NCBI GenBank assembly: GCA_016933295.1
Contig: JAFGBG010000111.1
Span: 1-53,500 of the forward strand
Length of the DNA stretch: 53,500 bases
DNA from: Sedimentisphaerales bacterium
Lineage (GTDB): Bacteria; Planctomycetota; Phycisphaerae; Sedimentisphaerales; Anaerobacaceae
Direction: 5' to 3'
Made by a program: the position numbers and the translations under genes. The notes under the pieces are model-generated. The model ran no database searches. It was given only the letters and a program-made list of their open reading frames with translations, and was not told where the DNA came from. Positions 43,963 to 53,230 of this stretch are shown piece by piece. How positions within the stretch are numbered: position 1 is the stretch's first letter; every line of letters begins with the position of its first letter.

Positions 43963-44967
43963 TCATTTTTCGTGCTCGTTGATTATCCTCTCTCGCACGG
44001 CGATTTTCATATCGGCATCGATCATCATTTTCGCCAGCTCCTTGAAAGTGACTTTAGGCTGCCAGTTGAGAAGTTTCCTTGCCTTTGCGGCGTCGCCCAG
44101 CAGTAAATCGACCTCGCTCGGTCTGAAATATCGCTCGTCGATTTCGACATACTGCCGCCAATCCAGATCGAGACAGCTAAATACCTCCTGCACAAATTCC
44201 TTAACCGAATGGCTCTGGCCCGTAGCGATAACATAATCGTCGGGCCTGTCCTGCTGGAGCATAAGCCACATCGCCTCGACATAGTCACCGGCATAACCCC
44301 AGTCACGCTTTGCATCAAGATTTCCCAGATAAAGTTTATCCTGCAGGCCTAATTTGATTCTTGTCGCCGCCCGCGTGATTTTCCTGGTCACGAAAGTTTC
44401 GCCGCGTCTCGGAGATTCGTGATTGAACAATATCCCGTTACACGCAAACAGATCGTATGCCTCCCTGTAATTTAAAGTCTGCCAGAAGCTGTAAACCTTC
44501 GCGCAGGCATATGGGCTTCGCGGATAAAACGGCGTTTTCTCCGTCTGGGGGGTTTCAAACACCTTGCCGTACATCTCGCTGCTGGATGCCTGATAAAATC
44601 TAATCGGCCGCTTGCTCGAACGAATCGCCTCCAGAAGTCTCAATGTCCCGAGCGCATCGGTATTAACCGTGTAAACAGGCATATCGAAGCTGACCCGCAC
44701 ATGGCTTTGAGCGCCGAGATTATACACTTCGTCGGGCTTTATTTCGTTTATAATCGTCGACAGATTTCCGCCGTCCGTTAAATCGCCGTAAATAAGTCGA
44801 AGCCGCGTCTCCTCGTGCGGGTCCCTGTACAAATGGTCGATTCTGCCGGTATGAAACGACGAGCTTCGGCGAATTATACCCCAGACCTGATATTTTTTCG
44901 CTAAAAGAAATTCCACAAGGTACGAGCCGTCCTGACCTGTAATACCGGTAATCAGGGCTTTTTTCAT
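43963..44967 (-). CDS. gmd: GDP-mannose 4,6-dehydratase
   Basis: 334 residues, the family length. [20 protein letters not shown] (NADP-binding), [40 protein letters not shown] with the catalytic Tyr and Lys, [19 protein letters not shown], and a C-terminal [13 protein letters not shown] block are all diagnostic. The first enzyme of GDP-fucose synthesis; start ATG directly at the Rossmann strand. 27 bp separate it from the upstream epimerase gene. Confidence 0.96.
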   Translation of the reverse strand: MKKALITGITGQDGSYLVEFLLAKKYQVWGIIRRSSSFHTGRIDHLYRDPHEETRLRLIYGDLTDGGNLSTIINEIKPDEVYNLGAQSHVRVSFDMPVYTVNTDALGTLRLLEAIRSSKRPIRFYQASSSEMYGKVFETPQTEKTPFYPRSPYACAKVYSFWQTLNYREAYDLFACNGILFNHESPRRGETFVTRKITRAATRIKLGLQDKLYLGNLDAKRDWGYAGDYVEAMWLMLQQDRPDDYVIATGQSHSVKEFVQEVFSCLDLDWRQYVEIDERYFRPSEVDLLLGDAAKARKLLNWQPKVTFKELAKMMIDADMKIAVRERIINEHEK

Positions 44968-44994
44968 AAAATCTCTCCCAAAATAAGTATTCCG

Positions 44995-45966
44995 TTATAC
45001 TCTTTTTTTTGCTCTTTCGCTTTCGATAACCAGCCGCAATATCTCCTCCAGTTTCGTTTTCGGCTTCCAGCCTATCGCCCGGTTGATTCTCTCGATACTC
45101 GGAACGCGACGCATCATATCCTCGATGGGTCTGCCGTAGGCGACCTCGATAGGAACATACTGCTTTTTGCTTTTACTGCCGGTAATTTCGATAATCTTCT
45201 GGGCAAGTTCTTCGATGGAAATTTCTTCGTTCGAGCCTATATTATATACTTTCCCCGCCGCCCCTTTGCAACTCATCAGACCTATTACAGCTTCGACAAG
45301 ATCGCCGACATAAGAAAAACATCGCGTCTGCCTGCCGGTTCCGTATATCGTAAGCGGCTGATTGTTCATGGCGCTTTGCACGAATCGCGGCACGACCATT
45401 CCATATTGTCCCGTCTGTCTCGGTCCGACCGTATTGAAAAACCTGCCGATAACGACTTCGAGGCCGTACTGCCGGCAGAAAGCCAAACCGAGAAATTCGT
45501 CTATCGCCTTACTACAGGCATAGGACCAGCGCGACAGGCTCGTGCTGCCGAGAACAATATCGTCGTCCTCGCTGAAAGGAACGGCTTCGTTTTTGCCGTA
45601 AACTTCGCTGGTCGAAGCAATCAGTATTTTTTTGCCGAACTTATTGGCCAGATCGAGCACAACTTCAGTTCCGCCGATATTCGTTTCGATTGTATGAACG
45701 GGATCTTCGGCAATAAGTCTGACACCGACCGCCGCGGCTAAATGGAAAACCACATCACATTTTTCAACCAACGGCTCCATGAGCTTTACGTTACGAACAT
45801 CACCTTCGATAAACTCGAAAGCGGAATTATCCTTTACGGCCTCGATGTTTTCCAGACTGCCGGTGCTGAGGTTATCCAGAACGGTGACACCTTCGCCGTC
45901 TTGAAGAATACGCTCCGCAAGGTGGGAGCCAATAAAACCTGCACCGCCTGTAATCAATGCTCTCAT
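44995..45966 (-). CDS. NAD-dependent nucleotide-sugar epimerase/dehydratase
   Basis: 323-residue extended SDR: RALITGGAGFIGSHLAERIL, HLAAAVGVRLIAEDP, STSEVYGK, WSYACSKAIDEF (Tyr-x3-Lys), GRFFNTVGPRQTGQYGMVVPRFV and RPIEDMMRRVPSIERI. It resembles UDP-glucose 4-epimerase or UDP-glucuronate decarboxylase (UXS)-type enzymes; exact reaction not decided. It is the first gene of the minus-strand locus, so the main promoter probably lies in 45967-46484. Confidence 0.85.
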   Translation of the reverse strand: MRALITGGAGFIGSHLAERILQDGEGVTVLDNLSTGSLENIEAVKDNSAFEFIEGDVRNVKLMEPLVEKCDVVFHLAAAVGVRLIAEDPVHTIETNIGGTEVVLDLANKFGKKILIASTSEVYGKNEAVPFSEDDDIVLGSTSLSRWSYACSKAIDEFLGLAFCRQYGLEVVIGRFFNTVGPRQTGQYGMVVPRFVQSAMNNQPLTIYGTGRQTRCFSYVGDLVEAVIGLMSCKGAAGKVYNIGSNEEISIEELAQKIIEITGSKSKKQYVPIEVAYGRPIEDMMRRVPSIERINRAIGWKPKTKLEEILRLVIESERAKKRV

Positions 45967-46484
45967 AGAAATCCTTTGCCGAAATTTAATAACTCAAACA
46001 ATTAAGGATAATAACAGTTGCCCGATTATCAAGATAAAATAATGCCGCCGCTTGATGTAATATGCTTAGACTCCGCCCCCGTGGGTTGCGCAGTCTTTTT
46101 CTGCAACCTTACCGAGGCACGTCGCTGCTACGTTATTTTTTTTCAGCCGCACCGACGCCACGCAATTGTAATCATGGTTTATGCTCACATCCGTTTAGTG
46201 CGGGCGATTCGTCGATACGACTGCTGCCTAAGTATCGTCAAATAAAGAACATAGCTTTAGAGGACGTGATTTAGAAGCCGGCACAAATACCGATAAAAAC
46301 ACCTTTTTACAGAGCCTCCGCCGCCTCTTCAAATCGGATAATTACACAAACCCCCAAAGACCTATAAGCCCGCCGTTATTAATGCATTTAAGTCGTTATG
46401 AAAAATAATGCCGCATGCGAATTTCGGAGATTTCCCGAAAGAGACGTGGATTTATTCGGTCCAAAAAAAAACAATCCCGAACGC
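45967..46484. other. Gene-free region upstream of the polysaccharide locus
   Basis: About 518 bp with no credible gene in either strand. It contains a hairpin, GGTTGC-GCAG-tcttttt-CTGCAACC (about 46084-46108, with a 2-base bulge), followed by a T-run, which could end transcription of some RNA or act as a leader. The promoter of the locus should be here, but I could not pick out clear -10/-35 boxes. Confidence 0.35.
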
Positions 46485-47282
46485 TCAGCCGCGGAAGGAG
46501 CAGAAAGTTTTATCGTTTTCCCAGACGGTCACACAATGCAGCGAGACCTCGCCGAATCTCCCGGCGAGCCTGTCCCACGCGAAGCTGGTTATATTTTCAA
46601 CGGTTGGATTGGCCCGGCCGAAATACTCGACATCCAGATTCAGGTTCTTATGATCGACGATTTTTATCAGCTCTTTGTCCACAATTTTCTCGAAATCTCC
46701 TATCCGAAAATTTCTGCCGCCGTCGAGAATTTTCACCGTTATCTCGACGATGTAATTATGACCGTGACCGGCGGGATTCGCGCATTTGCCGAAGACCTCC
46801 AGATTCTTCTGCTCGGAAAAATCATCGTTCCAGAGTTTGTGCGTTGCCGCAAACTCGAATTTCTCGCTGAAATAAACCATTGTTAAATCCTCCGAGTCTA
46901 TCTCCGCCGCCCTCGACGGATTCAGCTTCAAACTCAACTTTCCTAATTTTGCCGCTTCGAATTTATCATTTAACCGATCCCACGCCGCTCTTAAAAGTTC
47001 CGAAATCACGAAAAACGAAATATGCCTTGCTTTTCTGAAATCTTCTTTTATCCGCTCCGCGAAAACCGGCAACCCATAGCGGCGAACGTTCGTGTCAATA
47101 TCGTACACGTTGACGACAAAACCCGTCGCCGGATTAACTTCGCCGATAACCTCGACGGATAATTCCAGAAAGACAGCCAATCCTTCTCCCGCCGGCTTTG
47201 AGGCGAAAGAATTCGCACCTTCGAGGTCTTCCGACAGAAAAGGATTTACTGAAAACCGAACTTTCCGGGTGAGTCTATGCAT
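46485..47282 (-). CDS. Tandem 6-pyruvoyl-tetrahydropterin-synthase-like protein with a degenerate first domain
   Basis: 265 residues, double the PTPS/QueD length. The C-terminal half (from about residue 137) is intact: FSEKFEFAATHKLW (zinc His), FGKCANPAGHGHNY (catalytic Cys plus zinc H-x-H), VDHKNLNLDV (Asp/His), PTVENITSFAWDRL and terminal VTVWEND (substrate Glu). The N-terminal half repeats the fold (LTRKVRFSVNPF..., GLAVFLELSVEVIGEVNPATGFVVNVYDIDTNV..., ISFFVISELLRAAWDRL) but lacks the Cys and the three zinc His, so it is probably structural. It is 20 bp after folE and would use dihydroneopterin triphosphate, giving a tetrahydropterin or the queuosine precursor. Confidence 0.85.
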   Translation of the reverse strand: MHRLTRKVRFSVNPFLSEDLEGANSFASKPAGEGLAVFLELSVEVIGEVNPATGFVVNVYDIDTNVRRYGLPVFAERIKEDFRKARHISFFVISELLRAAWDRLNDKFEAAKLGKLSLKLNPSRAAEIDSEDLTMVYFSEKFEFAATHKLWNDDFSEQKNLEVFGKCANPAGHGHNYIVEITVKILDGGRNFRIGDFEKIVDKELIKIVDHKNLNLDVEYFGRANPTVENITSFAWDRLAGRFGEVSLHCVTVWENDKTFCSFRG

Positions 47283-47302
47283 GGAATCTGCCTTTTCGTT
47301 CG

Positions 47303-47878
47303 CTATTTATGCATCAGGCTCAGCACCTCGCTTCGACTTCTCGGGTCTTTTTTGAAAATCCCGCGAAGGGCCGAGGTCACCATCATCGAGCCGGGTTTTT
47401 TTATGCCGCGAATGGTCATGCAGCTATGCGAGGCCTCCAGGACCACGGTGACACCGAGAGGCTTGAGATTTTTCATAAGAAAATCGGCAATCTGGTACGT
47501 CAGTCTTTCCTGCGTCTGAAGCCGCCGGGCAAAACAATCCACGATACGGGCCAGCTTGCTGACTCCGAGCACCATTCCCGTCGGCAGATACGCCACATGA
47601 GCCGAGCCTATAAACGGCATAAGGTGATGCTCGCAAACACTGTAAAACGGAATGTCACGCAGCAGAACTATTTCATCGTAATTCTCGTTGAAGACGCTTC
47701 GAAGATGTATCTCCGGATTTTCCCGCATACCGCCAAGAAGCTCGGCGTACATCCTTCCGACCCGCTCCGGCGTACGCTTCAAACCCTCGCGATCGATATC
47801 CTCGCCGACCGCCAGCAGAATCTCCCTGACCGCCTTTTCAATTCTTGCCGTATCTACTTTTTTTATCTTTTTGCCCAT
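47303..47878 (-). CDS. folE: GTP cyclohydrolase I
   Basis: 191 residues, normal FolE length. Zinc and catalytic residues are visible: [14 protein letters not shown] (Cys and His), [25 protein letters not shown] and [17 protein letters not shown] (second Cys). Converts GTP to dihydroneopterin triphosphate, the substrate of the PTPS-like protein encoded next. Start ATG 47878, 27 bp after pepA in the same direction. Confidence 0.96.
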   Translation of the reverse strand: MGKKIKKVDTARIEKAVREILLAVGEDIDREGLKRTPERVGRMYAELLGGMRENPEIHLRSVFNENYDEIVLLRDIPFYSVCEHHLMPFIGSAHVAYLPTGMVLGVSKLARIVDCFARRLQTQERLTYQIADFLMKNLKPLGVTVVLEASHSCMTIRGIKKPGSMMVTSALRGIFKKDPRSRSEVLSLMHK

Positions 47879-47905
47879 AACTCAAATTTGCTCTCAAATA
47901 AAATT

Positions 47906-49447
47906 TCACTTTTTTCCGCTGGCGAGATTCATCAGCCAGGTCGTCAGCAGCCTGACCCCGAATCCGCTCGAACCCGCACTCGAGGATTCCGAGGCGTTCG
48001 GAATAAGGTCCATCCCGGCGATATCGAGATGCGCCCATTTTGCATCCGTGATGAACTGCCGCAGAAAAGCCGCCGCTGTGCAGGCCCCGCCCCACCGGCT
48101 GCCGATATTCTTCAAATCGGCGATTTTGCTCTTCATCTCTTCGGCGTATTCATCGCCGCTCGGCATCGGCCAGACCTTTTCGCCGCTTTCTTCCGATGCT
48201 TTGCGAATCTGCCCGATCAGTTCGTCGTCGTTACCCATCAGCCCGGCATTATACCTGCCGAGTGCCACCATGCAGGCGCCCGTCAGCGTAGCGACGTCGA
48301 TAATCACCTCGCATTTTTGCTTACAGGCGTACGCAAGCGCATCGCATAATATCATTCTGCCCTCGGCGTCGGTGTTCTGGACCTCCACGGTTTTGCCGCT
48401 GTAAGTATTGATAATGTCACCGGGCCGGTAGCTCGAGCCGCTCGGCAGATTTTCCGCCGACGGAATTATGCCGTACACCCTTACCGGCAACTCCAGTTCC
48501 GCCAGGGCCTTCATCGTAGCCAGCACGGCGATTCCGCCGCTTTTATCAAGCTTCATTTCATCCATATTCGCCGCAGGCTTGATACTTATCCCGCCCGAAT
48601 CGAAAGTTATCGCCTTGCCCACAAGTCCGACAACGGGCAGTTTATTCGCCGCTTTGTTTGTCGGGCTGTACTTGAGGACGATAAATCTCGGCTCGTGCTG
48701 CGAGCCGGAGCCGACGGCAAGCACGCCGCCCATGCCTTTTTCCGTCATTTGTTTTTTATCGAAGACCGTGCAGCTTAATCTGTTCAAGCCGCGAGCAACC
48801 TGCTTTGCCTCGGCTGCCAAAACCGCCGGATAGATGACATTTCCCGGCCTGTTCGCCAAAGTTCGCGCGAAACTCTGCGATTTGCCGATAACCGCACCCG
48901 CGGCAAGACCTTTTTTCAGTTGACCGAGTTTTGCCGCATCTGGATCGACAATCTCTACTCTCAGCGAGCTTAGCCGCCCGTCCTTGCTCTCGGTGACATA
49001 CTCGTCATACACATAAGCCCCGAAATATACCCCTTCGCCGTAAGCCTTGCCGACGGCAAACAAATCGAAACGTTTGCCGAAAGAGTTATGCAAAGCAAGG
49101 GCGACGCTTTTGGCCTTCATCTCGACGGCTTTTTTCGCCGCGTTGGCCGCCGCCTTGCGAATCGTATCGAGCGTGGCCTTATCTTTTTCGCCGAGCCCCA
49201 TAAGCAATACACGGCTGGCGCCGATTTTTTCGTTGCCGTAAACAACAGCATTTGTCTTATCGGCACCTTTGAAATCACCTAATTTAATCAGCCGCCCTAT
49301 CGCACCGCCGAGCCTTTTATCCAACTGCGAGTTCGCCGGATCCAGCTTCTTCGCATCTGAAAAAACACCCACAACAAGAACATCCGCTTTGCACCGGATA
49401 AAATCAACATTCCGCGTCGTCGTTTTTACATCGATAATCTGTTTCAT
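47906..49447 (-). CDS. pepA: Leucyl aminopeptidase (M17, PepA family)
   Basis: 513 residues. The N-terminal regulatory domain is followed by the M17 catalytic domain: GLVGKAITFDSGGISIKPAANMDEMKLDKSGGIAVL (metal-binding Lys/Asp), PSAENLPSGSSYRPGDII, the signature NTDAEGRMIL, and IIDVATLTGACMVALG. These supply the two-metal site and the catalytic Lys/Arg. It is a cytoplasmic hexameric exopeptidase that also recycles peptides. RBS AAGGATGT lies before the ATG; the gene follows prfB by 13 bp. Confidence 0.95.
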   Translation of the reverse strand: MKQIIDVKTTTRNVDFIRCKADVLVVGVFSDAKKLDPANSQLDKRLGGAIGRLIKLGDFKGADKTNAVVYGNEKIGASRVLLMGLGEKDKATLDTIRKAAANAAKKAVEMKAKSVALALHNSFGKRFDLFAVGKAYGEGVYFGAYVYDEYVTESKDGRLSSLRVEIVDPDAAKLGQLKKGLAAGAVIGKSQSFARTLANRPGNVIYPAVLAAEAKQVARGLNRLSCTVFDKKQMTEKGMGGVLAVGSGSQHEPRFIVLKYSPTNKAANKLPVVGLVGKAITFDSGGISIKPAANMDEMKLDKSGGIAVLATMKALAELELPVRVYGIIPSAENLPSGSSYRPGDIINTYSGKTVEVQNTDAEGRMILCDALAYACKQKCEVIIDVATLTGACMVALGRYNAGLMGNDDELIGQIRKASEESGEKVWPMPSGDEYAEEMKSKIADLKNIGSRWGGACTAAAFLRQFITDAKWAHLDIAGMDLIPNASESSSAGSSGFGVRLLTTWLMNLASGKK

Positions 49448-49460
49448 TTCTACATCCTTC

Positions 49461-50589
49461 TTACTTGTCGTTTTTGTTACCGCGGCCCGTTTTCGCCCGA
49501 TGCCGCAAATAGCTTTCTATAAATCCGTCTATCTCTCCGTCCAGCACGGCATCGACGTTGCCGGTCTGGAAATCAGTTCGGTGGTCCTTTACCATCTGGT
49601 ACGGCTGGAGCACGTAGCTTCGTATCTGGTTGCCCCATGCAATTTCGCCCTTCTGGCCGTAGAGCTTGGCAACTTCTGCGTCGCGCTTCTGCTGTTCGAG
49701 CATGTAAAGTTTCGCCTTGAGCATCTTCATCGCCTGCGCCCGGTTCTTGTGCTGGCTCCTTTCGTTCTGGCATTGCACAACTATGCCGGTCGGCTCGTGT
49801 GTTATTCGCACCGCCGAGCTGGTCTTGTTGACATGCTGGCCGCCGGCCCCGCTGGCGCGATAGAAATCGGTTCGGATATCGTCCTCGTTTATCTCGATAT
49901 CGATATCGTCCTCGAATTCCGGCACGCAATCCACCGCGGCGAAACTCGTATGCCGGCGCTTGTTCGCATCGAAAGGACTAATCCTTACCAACCGATGCAC
50001 GCCGGTCTCGCACGAAAGTTTGCCGAACGCAAACGGCCCGCCGACCTGCAAAGTTATCGAGCGAATGCCCGCCTCTTCGCCGGGCGTTATATCAAGCTCC
50101 TGGAACTTGAATCTATGCTCCTCGAAATATCGCGTATACATCCTCAGCAGCATACTCGCCCAGTCGCAGCTTTCCGTGCCGCCCGCTCCGGCGTGAATAC
50201 TGAAAAAGCAATTCTTCATATCCTCCGGCCGGGACAGCAGACCCGTCAATTCCACCTGCTCGCATTTTTTGGCAACGATATCGAGCTGGCCTTCGAGCTG
50301 GTACAGTTCTTCTTTGTCCGAAACGGATACTGCCAGCTCGAACAATTCCCGCAGGTCTTCGACCTCGCGCTGCAATTGCTCGACAGGCTCGACGACCGAT
50401 TTGAGTGCGCTCATTTGGGATACGACCGACTGGGCGGATTCAGGATTGTCCCAGAAGCCGGTTTTGGACATTTTTGCCTCTAATTCCTGCATCCGGCTCT
50501 TTTTATTGATTAAGTCAAAGCCAGTCCCGGATGTTTTCCACCCGGGCCGACAGTTCCGTTATCGCCGTTTTTAGTTCTGCTACTTCCAT
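49461..50589 (-). CDS. prfB: Peptide chain release factor 2, expressed by a programmed +1 frameshift
   Basis: RF2 recognises UAA/UGA and releases the peptide. The catalytic GAGGQHVNKT loop, the RF2-type anticodon region (SPFDANKRRHTSF) and the stretch NERSQHKNRAQAM are visible. The gene begins earlier than its main frame suggests: ATG 50589 opens a 24-codon frame MEVAELKTAITELSARVENI... ending at CTT-TGA-C (50520-50514). A +1 shift on CTT (skipping T50517) continues ...L-DLINKKSRMQELEAK into the long frame, giving 375 residues, the usual RF2 length. This is the classical RF2 autoregulation signal. A modest GGGA lies a few bases upstream as a possible stimulatory SD. The Met at 50492 is not the start. 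Confidence 0.93.
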
Positions 50590-50902
50590 AGAAAAAAATG
50601 TAAAACTCAAATATTAAAATGCAAAATTAATGAAGTCATCCCGAGAAAGTCGGGATTCCACATTTTTTTACTTTTAACTTTTTACCCATTCGACACTTCG
50701 GCCATGCTAAGTGCAGGCCTCGCTCAGGGCATGCTTTTTACTTTTAACCTTTAACTTTTTACTTTTAACCTTCTCTTATACCACAGATACGAAATATCCG
50801 CAACCCCCATGCTTTAGATGTGAAAAAATATCGCCCCCCTGCGTCGCTCAGTTAAAGCGTAAAAGAACAAAGCTCAAAGGGAAAAACCAGACGACGGAAC
50901 AC
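50590..50902. other. Repeat-containing spacer between prfB and the GLUG/FGE-like gene
   Basis: About 310 bp without a gene. It holds palindromic copy 3 (50632-50668), then T-rich near-repeats of the form TTTTTACTTTTAACTTTTTA (50664-50690 and 50740-50778), separated by a GC-rich insertion (50693-50734). The plus-strand ORF over it has no signature. It may be an old insertion site. Confidence 0.4.
50632..50668 (+). repeat. Dispersed palindromic element, copy 3
   Basis: GAAGTC-ATCCCGA-gaaag-TCGGGAT-TCCACA: a 7-bp stem (50638-50656). It shares the loop core CCCGAGAAAG with copy 1 (20365) and the flanks GAAGTC and TCCACA with copy 2 (20734, opposite strand). Confidence 0.6.
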
Positions 50903-53230
50903 TCAACGACATACCCGAAAACCGATATCGTAGTAGTTGGCGTATGGAATGCCATCGCCCCTAATCGAGACATCACAGTCGGAATCGTAGCTGCTCCAAC
51001 TTCCGCCGCGGAAAATGCGATTGCTATCCAAGCTGCTACTTGTCCACTCCCATACATTGCCTGCCATATCACTCATATCGTAGCCGTACAAGCCATAGCT
51101 ACCCACTGAGGTAGTGCCATCTGGATTCTCTGAATCCCTATAGTTGGCAATGTTTGGATCTATGGTTTGGCCGCAGCCATAAATATATGTGCCGTCATAG
51201 TCGGCAACCGCTTGCCACTGCTCTTCCGTAGGAAGGTAATAACCATAGTAGTTGGCAAAGGCCGTAGCCCCATACCAGCTCACATAGGTCACGGGATGGT
51301 TGCCAAAGCCGCTATCAACGATGAAAGAGCCTTCGTTGTAATGGATACGAGCTGCTCCTCCGTTGGTTGCCCCTGCTCCAGTCCATCCCAGACCATCGAA
51401 TTTATAATAAGACAGTCCGGCATAATCTTCGCCGCTATTCAAACCATTGGCGCCTTCGACAATAGTATCGTTTATCGTGATATCACTAGAGGCCAGGGCT
51501 TCGTTCAGGAAATCGCAATACTGGGCGTTGGTGACCTCGTATTTGCTCATTTGGCCATAAAAGTTTGGATCATTTATGTCCACAAACACCAGTGGCGTGT
51601 TCGGCCCGGGCTCCCATGCCAGACGAGGGTAGTCGTAGCCATCCCAAATCTTCCAGACGTCGTTGGGGCCGTTTATCGTCTCACCGATAAAGTCCCAGCC
51701 GGCATCTAAGAATGTGTCAGCTGTCTGCATCTCGTCAGTAGTCCTACCAAAGGAGTCGTCGCAGCTCGTGAACTCAAATCCAAAGAGTTCAAACTCAATT
51801 TCTCGGCTACCGCACATATAGGTCACACCACTCGTTTGGGTGTCCCAAAAGGAGTTTACGATCCTCCCCAATGCAAAGGATACAGAGGCCCCCACGAAAC
51901 CACCCACTTGTCCCATTCCGCTTGGAGAGCCGGTAGAGTAACAGTTGACGATACGGCCCCCCACAGGCGATCCCTCCCAATCGTACCCGCCATTAGACCC
52001 AATGAAACCTCCTACACCATCGGTACCAGACACAGAACACATAGAGTAAGAATTGGCTATCAGACCTTCGTTTCTTCCCACCAGGCCACCGACATTGGTG
52101 TGTCCATTGACGTAGCCGGAGGTATAGCTTGCGATGATCATTCCGTCGTTGTAGCCAACGAGACCCCCGACATCTCCTTCGGTCCACTCCATATAATGCA
52201 TATACCCATCGTCCCCAAGAGTCCCACTTCCTTTACATCGATAAAAGCCTCTACCAGCGATCATACCGTTACTATGGCAGCCAGTAATCCAGCCACCGCT
52301 ATTCTGACCTGCGATGCTACCGACATATGTGCCGATTCCGTTGACATCCGCTGCCTCCAGGCCAAGGTAGGCAACTACCGAGGCAGTCCCCATGCTTCCG
52401 AACAAACCCAAGAAGTCCTGGCCCTCGATTGACAGGTGCAAGATTATGTGACCGTTGCCGTCAAAGACACCCGTGAACAGCGGCGAATTCTCCCAATCGT
52501 TTACATCCACGGGGGCAATCACAGCCCTGTCGAAGACCTTTCGACCCGGCAGGTTCGGGTCGAGGTCGATATCGGCTATCAGGATAAAGTGCTTATCGTA
52601 ATCTTCGGGCGTCTCGCCAAGAGTGATAAGGTCCTCTGCCGTAGCTATTCTATAGGGATCGTTCGGCTCTCCTGTGCCGCCGCTGTATTTGGCATCAGAA
52701 CAGGTTTGAAATAACCAGTCGGTACCGGGACGCTCTTGCGCACCGACATATCTGCTTCCGCGTTCATAGTTGTTAGAGGCGTACTTCCAGCCGAATCTGA
52801 GCGCGCCTGTGTCGCGCACCATTAATTCGTAAATCTGCTCAGGTATAAGAGTCACCGCCTCCGGGAACTCGAATCGAAGGAGACCGTCAAAACCATCCTC
52901 GACAGAGCAGTCGGCAGCCGCAAGTATATCTCCGTCTTTGGCGATTTCGATAGTTAGCATATCGTCACCCTGACCGGGGCTTATGGTAAGAATGTCAATT
53001 TCAACGGCCATCAGGTTAGAGCAGGCTGGTGTGAAAGTCTGCCACATGACGGCCTGGCCTTCCGCATTAGGATTTATGTTTGTCCAGCCACCAGCCCATG
53101 CCGGCAGATTGCTCTGATCAATCTGCTCAATAGCCAAAGCTGCCTTTCCCACATAAAAAATGCATGGCATTGCCACGATTATATATAAAAGGATTACCTT
53201 TTGATATTGTTTGTTTTTTGCAATAGTCAT
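50903..53230 (-). CDS. Secreted protein with GLUG repeats fused to an FGE-sulfatase-like domain
   Basis: 775 residues. Signal peptide (VILLYIIVAMPCIFYVGKAAL), a beta-sandwich (about 35-190), a linker with the TGEPNDPYRIATAEDLI motif, several GLUG repeats in the middle (VGGLVGYNDG..., VGGLVGRNEG..., VGGFIGSNGG..., VGGFVGASVS...), and a C-terminal formylglycine-generating-enzyme-like domain (MSKYEVTNAQYCDFLNEAL, PVTYVSWYGATAFANYYGYYLPTEEQWQ, MAGNVWEWTSSS, FRGGSWSS...GFRVCR). In the paired catalytic-Cys region of FGE only one of the two Cys appears (YDSDC), the other being Ser, so enzymatic activity is doubtful. It is probably a surface binding protein. Its start is about 260 bp from the window end. 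Confidence 0.85.
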   Translation of the reverse strand: MTIAKNKQYQKVILLYIIVAMPCIFYVGKAALAIEQIDQSNLPAWAGGWTNINPNAEGQAVMWQTFTPACSNLMAVEIDILTISPGQGDDMLTIEIAKDGDILAAADCSVEDGFDGLLRFEFPEAVTLIPEQIYELMVRDTGALRFGWKYASNNYERGSRYVGAQERPGTDWLFQTCSDAKYSGGTGEPNDPYRIATAEDLITLGETPEDYDKHFILIADIDLDPNLPGRKVFDRAVIAPVDVNDWENSPLFTGVFDGNGHIILHLSIEGQDFLGLFGSMGTASVVAYLGLEAADVNGIGTYVGSIAGQNSGGWITGCHSNGMIAGRGFYRCKGSGTLGDDGYMHYMEWTEGDVGGLVGYNDGMIIASYTSGYVNGHTNVGGLVGRNEGLIANSYSMCSVSGTDGVGGFIGSNGGYDWEGSPVGGRIVNCYSTGSPSGMGQVGGFVGASVSFALGRIVNSFWDTQTSGVTYMCGSREIEFELFGFEFTSCDDSFGRTTDEMQTADTFLDAGWDFIGETINGPNDVWKIWDGYDYPRLAWEPGPNTPLVFVDINDPNFYGQMSKYEVTNAQYCDFLNEALASSDITINDTIVEGANGLNSGEDYAGLSYYKFDGLGWTGAGATNGGAARIHYNEGSFIVDSGFGNHPVTYVSWYGATAFANYYGYYLPTEEQWQAVADYDGTYIYGCGQTIDPNIANYRDSENPDGTTSVGSYGLYGYDMSDMAGNVWEWTSSSLDSNRIFRGGSWSSYDSDCDVSIRGDGIPYANYYDIGFRVCR

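Noticed and set aside
47309-48349. 346-codon plus-strand frame opposite folE and pepA
   Set aside because: Antisense shadow of two clear genes; no motif.
49269-50483. 404-codon plus-strand frame opposite prfB and pepA
   Set aside because: It is a mirror of two well-recognised minus-strand genes (GC-rich third positions keep the antisense frame open) and has no family signature or RBS.
50664-50778. CRISPR or tandem-repeat array
   Set aside because: The T-rich units TTTTTACTTTTAAC are few, of uneven spacing and low complexity; no spacers of constant length and no cas genes.
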